From positions 1 through 5,432 of the forward strand of contig JABGTH010000135.1 in NCBI GenBank assembly GCA_018647275.1: a DNA stretch of 5,432 nucleotides, in the 5' to 3' direction. Every line of letters begins with the position of its first letter. Position 1 is the stretch's first letter. Source of the stretch: Paracoccaceae bacterium (GTDB lineage: Bacteria; Pseudomonadota; Alphaproteobacteria; Rhodobacterales; Rhodobacteraceae). This document shows positions 1-5,432 of the stretch, piece after piece. Both the position numbers and the translations under genes were made by a program. Below the pieces are notes generated by a model. That model was not told the DNA's origin. It made no database searches and saw nothing but the letters and a program-made list of their open reading frames with translations.

Positions 1-2
1 CA

Positions 3-347
3 CACATCAACGCTCAGGCTATCGTGGCTTTTGACCCAGTGAACAATTCGATCACGATGGCGACTGACCAAATCATTACACTACTCCCAGACGGTACATT
101 CCAAATTCAGGGCGATGCCGACCTTGAAACTGTGTACTTCAACTATTTAATTGAGGATGCAGCGGGCTATACAGGCAGAGCGCTGGTAGAAGTTGTTCAA
201 ATTCCATCCGTTGCCTCAGGCACAACGATTGAAACGACCGAAGGCCACATGCTGATCGAGAATATTACCGCTGGGATGTATGTTAATAACCGCGATGACG
301 GTCAAAAAATGGTTCGATGGATCGGCAACAGCACGGTTTCCACCTAA
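3..347 (+). CDS. Truncated product of the Hint gene up to the first stop (5' end outside window)
   Basis: This is the part of the broken Hint gene that a ribosome coming from the upstream start would still make. It covers the end of a beta-rich, cadherin-like segment (roughly bases 3-200) and the first ~45 residues of the Hint fold, ending in MVRWIGNSTVST. It lacks the later Hint blocks with the conserved His, so no autoprocessing would be expected. No Shine-Dalgarno precedes the GTG at 24, which lies inside the domain, so I do not treat it as a start. Whether a stable truncated protein is made depends on the part of the gene left of the window. Confidence 0.4.
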   Translation, partial: HINAQAIVAFDPVNNSITMATDQIITLLPDGTFQIQGDADLETVYFNYLIEDAAGYTGRALVEVVQIPSVASGTTIETTEGHMLIENITAGMYVNNRDDGQKMVRWIGNSTVST

Positions 348-491
348 GGTAACCAATATTCGACCCGTATCAAAAAGGGTTCGTTTGGCGCAACGTCTGA
401 TTTGATCGTCTCCCCGAAACACCGCATCATGTTACGGGGATGCTGGGCAGAGTTGTTGTTTGGCTAACCAGAGGTTTTGGTGAAAGCCTAA

Positions 492-776
492 GACTTGATC
501 AATGATTTCACCGTCATCAATGACCATGAGTTAGAGCAAGTCACATATCATTACATGCTATTTGATCGCCATCAGGTGATCACAGCAAATGGCGTGGCTT
601 GTGAAAGCTATTTGCCCAGCGATCAGACAATGGCAAGGTTTAATCATAACACTCAGGAGGAGATCCTAAACCTGTTCCCAGCCTTGCGCGAAGACCTTGG
701 CAACTACGGTGGCGCCGTGCGTCCCTTAATCAAAGGACGCGAAACACTCCCGCTGTTGGCGGCAATGGCTGCCTAA
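492..776 (+). other. C-terminal remnant of the Hint domain after the third stop
   Basis: This is an open stretch of 94 codons plus stop, following the TAA at 489-491. It carries the last Hint blocks: DLINDFTV, YHYMLFDRHQVITANGVA, CESYLPSDQ and LNLFPALRED. TTG at 495 and ATG at 555 could formally start translation, but neither has a Shine-Dalgarno, and both cut into the domain. It could be annotated automatically as a small Hint-domain protein; I read it as the tail of the upstream pseudogene. It ends in TAA at 774-776, immediately beside the uvrA stop. Confidence 0.5.
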
Positions 777-3635
777 TTATTTGGTAGCCCCTTCTTTGGG
801 TGTTAGCATGCCTTTGAGGTAGTGACCTGTGTAGCTTCCGGCGACTTCCGCCACTTTTTCCGGCGTGCCCGTCGCCACAACCATACCACCACCATCACCA
901 CCCTCTGGGCCGATGTCTATGATGTAGTCCGCCGTTTTGATCACATCAAGATTGTGTTCAATCACAATGACTGAATTCCCCTGATCCACCAATTCATGTA
1001 GCACTTCTAACAACTTGCGCACATCTTCAAAGTGCAAACCTGTGGTCGGCTCATCCAGGATATACAACGTGCGCCCCGTTGAACGTTTGCTAAGTTCCTT
1101 AGACAGTTTCACCCGCTGGGCTTCCCCACCTGACAAGGTCGTGGCCTGCTGGCCAACCTTGATATAGCCCAAGCCAACACGCATCAGCGCATCCATCTTG
1201 TCGCGGATTGAAGGCACCGCTTGAAAGAAGGGTTGTGCATCTTCTACGTTCATATTCAAAACGTCAGCGATGCTTTTGCCCTTAAAGCGGATTTCCAGCG
1301 TTTCGCGGTTATACCGCGCGCCCTGACAGGTTTCGCACTCAACATAGACGTCAGGGAGGAAATGCATCTCGATCTTGATCAGACCGTCACCCTGACAAGC
1401 CTCACACCGCCCGCCTTTTACGTTAAAACTAAAGCGGCCCGCCTTGTAACCGCGCGCTTTGGATTCTGGCAAGCCAGCGAACCAATCGCGGATTGGGGTA
1501 AAGGCCCCTGTGTAAGTCGCAGGGTTTGATCGCGGCGTACGTCCGATAGCGCGTTGGTCGATGTCGATGACCTTATCCAACAACTCAAGGCCCTTGATCG
1601 TCTCGCAAGGGGCTGGCGTTTGGCGGGCCCCATTCAAGCGCATCGACGCTGTCTTAAACAATGTCTCAATAGTCAACGTAGACTTACCACCGCCTGACAC
1701 ACCGGTGACGCAAACGAATTGTCCCAATGGGAACTCGACAGTAATATTTTTGAGGTTGTTGCCGGTGGCTTTGACCACCTTCAACGACTTTTTCTTACCC
1801 TTGCGTCGCTTTGCTGGAACTTCGATGGAACGTTTGCCTGTCAGGTACTGACCAGTCAGTGAATTGGGGTCATTGGCAACCTGATCAGGTGTGCCGTGAG
1901 ATACTAGCTCGCCCCCGTGAACACCGGCACCCGGACCAATGTCGAAGACATAGTCAGCTTCGCGAATGGCCTCTTCATCATGCTCGACCACGATAACGGT
2001 ATTGCCCTGATCGCGCAGGTTCTTAAGCGTCAACAACAAGCGGTCATTGTCGCGCTGGTGTAAGCCAATAGAAGGTTCATCCAGAACGTAAAGAACACCT
2101 GTCAGGCCAGAACCGATTTGACTGGCCAAACGGATGCGTTGGCTTTCGCCCCCACTTAAGGTTCCACTTGAACGTGATAGCGTAAGGTACTCTAGTCCAA
2201 CGTTGTTTAGGAAACCTAGACGTTCGCGAATTTCTTTTAAAATCGCTTTTGCTATCTCGTTATTCTGCTTTGTCAAACGCTCTGGAACTGTGTCACACCA
2301 CGCGAAGGCTTCGCGGATAGACATCTGAACAACTTGGCCCGCATGGATGTCAGCGATTTTTACAGCCAGCGCTTCTGGACGCAGGCGATAGCCCTCGCAC
2401 ATGCCGCATGGACGGTTATTTTGATAGCGCTCAAATTCTTCACGGATCCAGTTGCTATCAGTCTCGCGATAGCGACGTTCCATGTTTGGAATGACCCCTT
2501 CAAAGACGCGGGTTACGTTGTAAACGCGGCCCCCTTCGTCATAGCGAAATTCAAGTTCTTCCTCACCAGAACCGTGCAAAAAGACCTGTTGAACGTGGGC
2601 TGGGAGGTCTTTCCATTTAGTCTTGGCATCAAACTCATAATGCTTGGCAATGGATTCAATTGTTTGCAAAAAATACGGTGATTTGCCTTTGCGCCACGGG
2701 GCCAATGCGCCGTCATAAACCCGCAGATCGGCATCGGGCACAACGAGGCGTTCATCAAAGAACAGCTCTTTGCCCAACCCGTCGCAGGTCGGGCACGCCC
2801 CAAATGGCGCATTGAATGAAAACAGGCGCGGCTCGATCTCGGGAATGGTGAAGCCACTGACCGGACAGGCAAATTTTTCTGAGAACGTGCTGCGGACCGG
2901 ATCGCCTTCGGCCGGTGCTGTTTCGATGATCGCAATGCCATCGGCCAGATCCAGCGCGGTACGCAGACTGTCTGCTAGACGTGTTTCGAGCCCCTCGCGT
3001 ACAACAATGCGATCAACAACCACATCGATGTCATGGCGGAATTTCTTATCAAGGGTTGGCGGCTCGTCCAGATCGTAAAACGCGCCGTCCACTTTGACAC
3101 GTTGAAAACCCTGCTTGCGCAGCTCAGTAAACTCTTTGCGGTACTCGCCTTTGCGGTCACGGATAATCGGAGCCAAGAGGTAGGCGCGTGTGCCCTCCTC
3201 CATCTTCATGGTGCGGTCGACCATGTCTTGGACTTGCTGGGCTTCAATTGGTTTGCCCGTAGCCGGAGAATATGGCGTCCCAACACGCGCAAATAACAGG
3301 CGCATGTAGTCGTAAATTTCGGTGACGGTGCCCACCGTCGAACGCGGGTTTTTCGATGTTGTTTTTTGTTCAATTGAGATTGCAGGGCTTAGACCGCTGA
3401 TGTGATCCACATCAGGTTTCTGCATCATATCAAGAAATTGGCGGGCATATGCGCTGAGAGATTCAACATAGCGGCGCTGACCTTCGGCGTAGATAGTGTC
3501 AAATGCGAGCGACGATTTTCCAGACCCGGACAGGCCCGTAATAACCACCAACTGATCGCGCGGGATATCCACATCGATGGATTTCAGGTTGTTTTCACGC
3601 GCGCCTCGTACTTCGATATTCTTTAGCTCAGCCAT
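777..3635 (-). CDS. uvrA: Excinuclease ABC subunit A (UvrA), complete
   Basis: UvrA is the damage-sensing ATPase of nucleotide excision repair. As a dimer it scans DNA, loads UvrB on the lesion and leaves before UvrC cuts. The protein has 952 residues, close to the usual 940-950. ATPase I shows Walker A GLSGSGKSS (34-42), signature LSGGESQ (493-499) and Walker B LYVLDEP (515-521). ATPase II shows Walker A GVSGGGKST (645-653), signature LSGGEAQ (834-840) and Walker B LYILDEP (857-863). The second zinc module has all four Cys (744, 747, 767, 770). The first has C257, S260, C281 and C284, so one Cys is replaced by Ser; I recall this from other alphaproteobacterial UvrA, so it is probably a lineage trait. 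The ATG at 3635 is the only possible start: an in-frame TAG lies 10 nt upstream, and AGGGG precedes the ATG by 6 nt. A LexA box lies 64 bp upstream. Confidence 0.98.
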   Translation of the reverse strand: MAELKNIEVRGARENNLKSIDVDIPRDQLVVITGLSGSGKSSLAFDTIYAEGQRRYVESLSAYARQFLDMMQKPDVDHISGLSPAISIEQKTTSKNPRSTVGTVTEIYDYMRLLFARVGTPYSPATGKPIEAQQVQDMVDRTMKMEEGTRAYLLAPIIRDRKGEYRKEFTELRKQGFQRVKVDGAFYDLDEPPTLDKKFRHDIDVVVDRIVVREGLETRLADSLRTALDLADGIAIIETAPAEGDPVRSTFSEKFACPVSGFTIPEIEPRLFSFNAPFGACPTCDGLGKELFFDERLVVPDADLRVYDGALAPWRKGKSPYFLQTIESIAKHYEFDAKTKWKDLPAHVQQVFLHGSGEEELEFRYDEGGRVYNVTRVFEGVIPNMERRYRETDSNWIREEFERYQNNRPCGMCEGYRLRPEALAVKIADIHAGQVVQMSIREAFAWCDTVPERLTKQNNEIAKAILKEIRERLGFLNNVGLEYLTLSRSSGTLSGGESQRIRLASQIGSGLTGVLYVLDEPSIGLHQRDNDRLLLTLKNLRDQGNTVIVVEHDEEAIREADYVFDIGPGAGVHGGELVSHGTPDQVANDPNSLTGQYLTGKRSIEVPAKRRKGKKKSLKVVKATGNNLKNITVEFPLGQFVCVTGVSGGGKSTLTIETLFKTASMRLNGARQTPAPCETIKGLELLDKVIDIDQRAIGRTPRSNPATYTGAFTPIRDWFAGLPESKARGYKAGRFSFNVKGGRCEACQGDGLIKIEMHFLPDVYVECETCQGARYNRETLEIRFKGKSIADVLNMNVEDAQPFFQAVPSIRDKMDALMRVGLGYIKVGQQATTLSGGEAQRVKLSKELSKRSTGRTLYILDEPTTGLHFEDVRKLLEVLHELVDQGNSVIVIEHNLDVIKTADYIIDIGPEGGDGGGMVVATGTPEKVAEVAGSYTGHYLKGMLTPKEGATK

Positions 3636-3641
3636 CTCATG

Positions 3642-3646
3642 CCCCT
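3642..3646 (-). promoter_or_regulatory. Ribosome binding site of uvrA
   Basis: AGGGG on the minus strand, 6 nt before the uvrA ATG. Together with the in-frame TAG just upstream (3645-3647), it fixes the start codon at 3635. Confidence 0.7.
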
Positions 3647-3648
3647 AT

Positions 3649-3693
3649 TAACAGTTTAGACATAGTTTGCTGATTAGGATTCTCCAACTGTTA
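3649..3693. repeat. 8-bp inverted repeat in the uvrA leader
   Basis: TAACAGTT at 3649-3656 is matched by AACTGTTA at 3686-3693, a perfect inverted repeat with a 29-nt spacer. It lies between the LexA box and the uvrA start. It has no GC-rich stem and no T-run, so it is not a convincing terminator for the permease. It could be a second operator or a weak mRNA stem, or it could be chance in AT-rich DNA. Confidence 0.3.
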
Positions 3694-3698
3694 TTGCA

Positions 3699-3713
3699 GA
3701 ACAAGTAGGGAAC
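3699..3713 (-). promoter_or_regulatory. LexA (SOS) box of uvrA, GTTC-N7-GTTC
   Basis: The minus strand reads GTTC CCTACTT GTTC, an exact match to the direct-repeat operator GTTC-N7-GTTC established for alphaproteobacterial LexA (Rhodobacter and Rhizobium groups). Its near end is 64 bp upstream of the uvrA ATG and its far end is 4 bp past the stop codon of the permease gene, in the position of a promoter-proximal operator. The downstream half-site forms part of TTGTTC, a possible -35, but I could not assign a clear -10. The implied regulation is repression by LexA, relieved after DNA damage through RecA. Confidence 0.85.
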
Positions 3714-3717
3714 ATCA

Positions 3718-4872
3718 TCACTCGCGGCGCAAAACCTGCGTAGCAAGATGGACCAGCAATCCTAGAACCAGCGCCAAGCCAACAAACATAGGCAGTGCGT
3801 TGTAGCCAAACACAGCCAATGCGGCGACCATAACGGGCGTTCCCAGCGTGTTGCCCAGGTTACCCATCTGGGCCATGGCACCGTTGGCCTGAGCCTGCGT
3901 GACGGCCGTTTCATTCAATTGCGGCACAACGCCAAAGCTGCCACCTTGGATAAGCCCAAGGGCCGCTGCAAGCGCGATACAGGCCGTAATATTGGCAGGA
4001 TCGGCCCATAGCCACATCATACAAACTGCGCTGGAGCCAAATCCCCACATCACCAGGCTAACCGCAGACATACGGCGCAACGCCCATACGCCAAAAGTCA
4101 TCGAACTTGCGATAGATGCCAAAGGCATGGCCCCCATCACTGGCGCGCGTTGCGAAGGATCAAGAAAGGGCGGCAAAACGGTAAGGATTGAGACAAAACA
4201 AAACGTATAGAACAACCAGCCAAGGGCGGCGGCAGAGATACGTGGGGATCGGTAGATCGCGATGTGATCTTTTGCGATGCTTTTTATTGAAATTGTTGTG
4301 ACCGCTTCAAGCGATGGAATATCCGCCAGCGCGAAAGTCAAAATCACTGCAAAAACAGCCATGTAAACGGCATGCGCAAGAAACAGTGACGACACGCCGT
4401 AAGCCGCGACCAAAGGCAAACCACCCCATGTCAGGATTGCAAACGCCACACCAAAAAACGTACCCCAAAGGGTCAGGGTAAAGCCGCGATGCTGTGGGGC
4501 GCTGAGTTGTGAAATCAGTGTGGGGGCGGCGACAACCATCACCAAATGGGACAGGCCCTCAATCCCACGCAGCGCTAGGAACCATTCAAACGGTGGCAAC
4601 AGCGCCTGCAGTGCCGAAACCACTGCGCCCAGCCAAAGCGCCCAAAGCAATCCATGACGATAACGCAGACGTGCGACCAGAAGCCCCGCTACCACGCCAA
4701 AGATGATCCCGATGAACCCAACCAAAGACACGGCAAAGCCAAGTCCAGCTCCCGCATCAGGATAGACGCCGGGTAATTGGTCAAAAACAACACTGACCTT
4801 GGCATATTGCGCCGCCGCGCCCAATCCCGCGCCCCAAAGTAGGAAGACAAGGCCAAAAGGTGTTTTGCTCAT
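3718..4872 (-). CDS. MFS-type permease, substrate unknown
   Basis: A 384-residue integral inner-membrane protein with about 12 hydrophobic segments: roughly 6-25, 41-67, 74-93, 97-121, 130-150, 155-182, 213-235, 244-265, 270-290, 293-317, 337-356 and 358-380. The central hydrophilic loop is at 183-212, the usual 6+6 plan of the major facilitator superfamily. The loop between segments 2 and 3 (GLLVARLRYRHG, 63-74) resembles MFS motif A but lacks the usual Asp. GAMAQMGNLGNTLGTP (331-346) resembles the Gly-rich helix 11. Nothing identifies the substrate; drug or metabolite export is possible. I chose ATG 4872 (MSKTPFGLVF) because the membrane segment begins directly there. The in-frame GTG at 4929 would add 19 polar residues and has no Shine-Dalgarno. 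The site before 4872 is also weak (AGG, 10 nt away), and a 20-codon ORF overlaps this start by ATGA. The gene lies between lpd and uvrA, same strand, with its own probable promoter. Confidence 0.85.
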   Translation of the reverse strand: MSKTPFGLVFLLWGAGLGAAAQYAKVSVVFDQLPGVYPDAGAGLGFAVSLVGFIGIIFGVVAGLLVARLRYRHGLLWALWLGAVVSALQALLPPFEWFLALRGIEGLSHLVMVVAAPTLISQLSAPQHRGFTLTLWGTFFGVAFAILTWGGLPLVAAYGVSSLFLAHAVYMAVFAVILTFALADIPSLEAVTTISIKSIAKDHIAIYRSPRISAAALGWLFYTFCFVSILTVLPPFLDPSQRAPVMGAMPLASIASSMTFGVWALRRMSAVSLVMWGFGSSAVCMMWLWADPANITACIALAAALGLIQGGSFGVVPQLNETAVTQAQANGAMAQMGNLGNTLGTPVMVAALAVFGYNALPMFVGLALVLGLLVHLATQVLRRE

Positions 4873-4931
4873 GTCAAATTTGCCTGTGTTCTGAGTGCAA
4901 ACGAACGATGTGCCAAAGGTACGCAGCACAT
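4869..4931 (-). CDS. Possible 20-codon leader ORF overlapping the permease start
   Basis: The minus strand reads ATG at 4931-4929 followed by 19 sense codons and TGA at 4871-4869. The predicted peptide begins MCCVPLAHRS and ends NLT. Its TGA overlaps the permease ATG as ATGA, the usual geometry for translational coupling, and it begins about 20 nt after the predicted transcription start. Against it: there is no Shine-Dalgarno, its length is within what chance allows, and it shares DNA with the alternative in-frame GTG start of the permease. Treat it as a hypothesis. Confidence 0.2.
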   Translation of the reverse strand: MCCVPLAHRSFALRTQANLT

Positions 4932-4957
4932 TGTTTCTATTGATAATAATTCGTCTG

Positions 4958-4966
4958 ATTATAGCA
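4958..4966 (-). promoter_or_regulatory. Extended -10 promoter motif for the permease gene
   Basis: The minus strand reads TGCTATAAT, a perfect TGN-TATAAT extended -10. Transcription would start near base 4951, about 80 nt before the ATG at 4872. No TTGACA-like -35 is found at 16-18 bp spacing; that space is taken by the terminator hairpin, which fits the known tolerance of extended -10 promoters for a poor -35. It is a sequence match only. Confidence 0.5.
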
Positions 4967-4968
4967 TA

Positions 4969-4993
4969 AGGGCACCTGAGACTTAGGTGCCCT
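4969..4993 (-). terminator. Probable intrinsic terminator of lpd
   Basis: A perfect 9-bp stem, AGGGCACCT (4969-4977) with AGGTGCCCT (4985-4993), has a 7-nt loop and starts 7 nt after the lpd stop codon. In lpd transcript orientation the stem is followed by UUAUGCUAUAAU, which is AU-rich but not a clean U-run, so termination may be partial. The other strand has no T-rich tail. Confidence 0.65.
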
Positions 4994-4999
4994 GCTCAA

Positions 5000-5432
5000 T
5001 CACATGTGTATCACGCGTTCATATGCATCCAAGACACTTTCGTGCATCATTTCAGAAAGCGTTGGGTGCGGGAAGACCGTGTTCATTAAATCTTCTTCGG
5101 TTGTTTCGAGCTGACGGCCGATAACGTAGCCTTGGATCATCTCAGTTACTTCAGCACCAATCATGTGTGCGCCCAACAATTCGCCAGTCTTGGCGTCAAA
5201 GATTGTCTTAACCAATCCCTCTGCTTCGCCCAAAGCAATCGCTTTACCGTTGCCGATGAAGGGGAAACGGCCCACTTTGATGTCGTAACCCAGTTCTTTC
5301 GCCTTGGCTTCTGTATAGCCAACTGAAGCGACCTGAGGGTGGCAGTAGGTGCAGCCCGCAATCGTCTCCGGCTTTACGGGATGTGCGTGTTTGCCAGCGA
5401 TCAAATCGGCAACCATCACGCCCTCATGGCTG
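5000..5432 (-). CDS. lpdA: Dihydrolipoamide dehydrogenase (E3), C-terminal part; 5' end outside window
   Basis: E3 is the FAD flavoprotein that re-oxidises the lipoyl group of 2-oxoacid dehydrogenase complexes and passes electrons to NAD+. The last 143 codons plus TGA are visible; the family is usually about 460-470 residues, so roughly 320 lie beyond the edge. The frame is open to the right edge: the GTG-ATG at 5419-5414 is internal, preceded by SHEG as in other E3 proteins. This is the C-terminal dimerisation domain: CTYCHPQVASVGYTE, then GRFPFIGNGKAIAL, TGELLGAHMIGAE and IGRQLETTEEDL. Near the end is HPTLSEMMHES with the active-site His (visible residue 122) and Glu (127) that act across the dimer. 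The redox disulfide and FAD/NAD domains are outside the window. Sequence alone does not say whether it serves pyruvate, 2-oxoglutarate or branched-chain dehydrogenase. No defect is seen in the visible part. Confidence 0.95.
   Translation of the reverse strand, partial: SHEGVMVADLIAGKHAHPVKPETIAGCTYCHPQVASVGYTEAKAKELGYDIKVGRFPFIGNGKAIALGEAEGLVKTIFDAKTGELLGAHMIGAEVTEMIQGYVIGRQLETTEEDLMNTVFPHPTLSEMMHESVLDAYERVIHM

Larger units (their letters stand above)
1..776 (+). pseudogene. Hint-domain protein, 3' part, broken by three in-frame TAA codons
   Basis: The frame is open from base 3 and continues out of the left edge; the GTG at 24-26 is an internal Val. The first ~65 codons end in a cadherin/VCBS-like strand pattern (FNYLIEDAAGYTGRALVEV). 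A Hint (hedgehog/intein, Hint_2-like) domain follows from about base 207: GTTIETTEG, then MVRWIG, then DLIVSPKHRIML at 399-434, AELLFG, and YHYMLFDRHQVI with ACESYLPSDQ at the C-terminal end. TAA codons fall at 345-347, 465-467 and 489-491, all in the same frame, and the domain reads on correctly through each, so there are three substitutions and no indel. The Cys expected at the start of the Hint core is Ser (TCC, 207-209). Such domains in Rhodobacterales usually sit at the end of large, probably secreted repeat proteins; that role is inference. Repeated readthrough is an unlikely alternative. Confidence 0.8.

Noticed and set aside
24..26. GTG as the start codon of the left-edge gene
   Set aside because: The same frame is open to base 3 and the sequence around the GTG is mid-domain, with no Shine-Dalgarno; it is an internal Val of a gene entering from the left.
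345..491. Alternative genetic code with TAA read as an amino acid
   Set aside because: uvrA ends in TAA, the Hint gene itself ends in TAA at 774-776, and the other intact genes contain no internal TAA, so TAA is a normal stop here.
719..740. Hairpin GCGTCC/GGACGC downstream of uvrA as its terminator
   Set aside because: It has 6 bp and a 10-nt loop, lies inside the coding sequence of the Hint remnant (around RPLIKGRE) and has no T-rich tail on either side.
2334..2941. Open frames opposite and alongside uvrA (2334-2681 + and 2513-2941 -)
   Set aside because: They lie inside the well-supported uvrA, have no recognisable domain or ribosome binding site, and look like shadow frames.
3899..4210. 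Plus-strand open frame antisense to the permease
   Set aside because: Its translation has no recognisable motif or ribosome binding site and mirrors the codon pattern of a membrane protein on the other strand.
4937..4953. Fur-box-like stretch GATAATAAT near the permease promoter
   Set aside because: Only one half-like unit is present, with no matching repeats, and AT-rich promoter DNA gives such matches by chance.
777..5432. lpd-MFS-uvrA as one functional operon or a defence or repair system
   Set aside because: A terminator, an internal promoter and an SOS box separate the genes, and there is no known link between E3, this permease and excision repair.

Overview
The window looks like ordinary chromosome of an alphaproteobacterium, most likely Rhodobacterales (Roseobacter group). 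Three things point there: the UvrA sequence style, including a Ser in the first zinc-finger position that I recall from alphaproteobacterial UvrA; an E3 C-terminus ending in the HPTLSEMMHES motif; and a Hint_2-type protein next door. A direct-repeat SOS box of the GTTC-N7-GTTC type agrees. By hand count GC is about 48% over bases 1-780, and the uvrA lines I sampled are higher (50-62%), so this would be one of the lower-GC members of the group.

Layout, left to right. Bases 1-776 (+) hold the 3' part of a gene for a repeat/cadherin-like protein with a C-terminal Hint domain. Its frame is interrupted by three in-frame TAA codons and no frameshift, so it is probably a pseudogene. Its final TAA (774-776) directly abuts the TAA of uvrA on the other strand (777-779), with no spacer. 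uvrA (777-3635, -) is full length and looks intact. An 82-bp gap upstream of it (3636-3717) carries a perfect alphaproteobacterial LexA box, a good Shine-Dalgarno and an 8-bp inverted repeat. Next comes an MFS-type permease of unknown substrate (3718-4872, -; an in-frame GTG at 4929 is the less likely start). The gap at 4930-4999 holds a strong 9-bp hairpin that probably terminates lpd, followed at once by an extended -10 promoter motif facing the permease. The right edge (5000 to the end, -) is the C-terminal third of dihydrolipoamide dehydrogenase, which continues out of the window.

The three minus-strand genes run lpd, then MFS, then uvrA, but the signals between them suggest separate control: lpd ends at its own hairpin, the permease has its own promoter, and uvrA sits behind an SOS operator placed 4 bp after the permease stop codon. 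I see no metabolic link between the three. The left-hand gene is convergent with uvrA and functionally unrelated.

No RNA gene, CRISPR array, insertion sequence or attachment site was found, and I do not see an undescribed multigene system. The points most worth checking are the SOS box at uvrA, the triple-nonsense Hint gene and its missing Cys nucleophile, the terminator/promoter overlap, and a 20-codon leader ORF that overlaps the permease start by ATGA.
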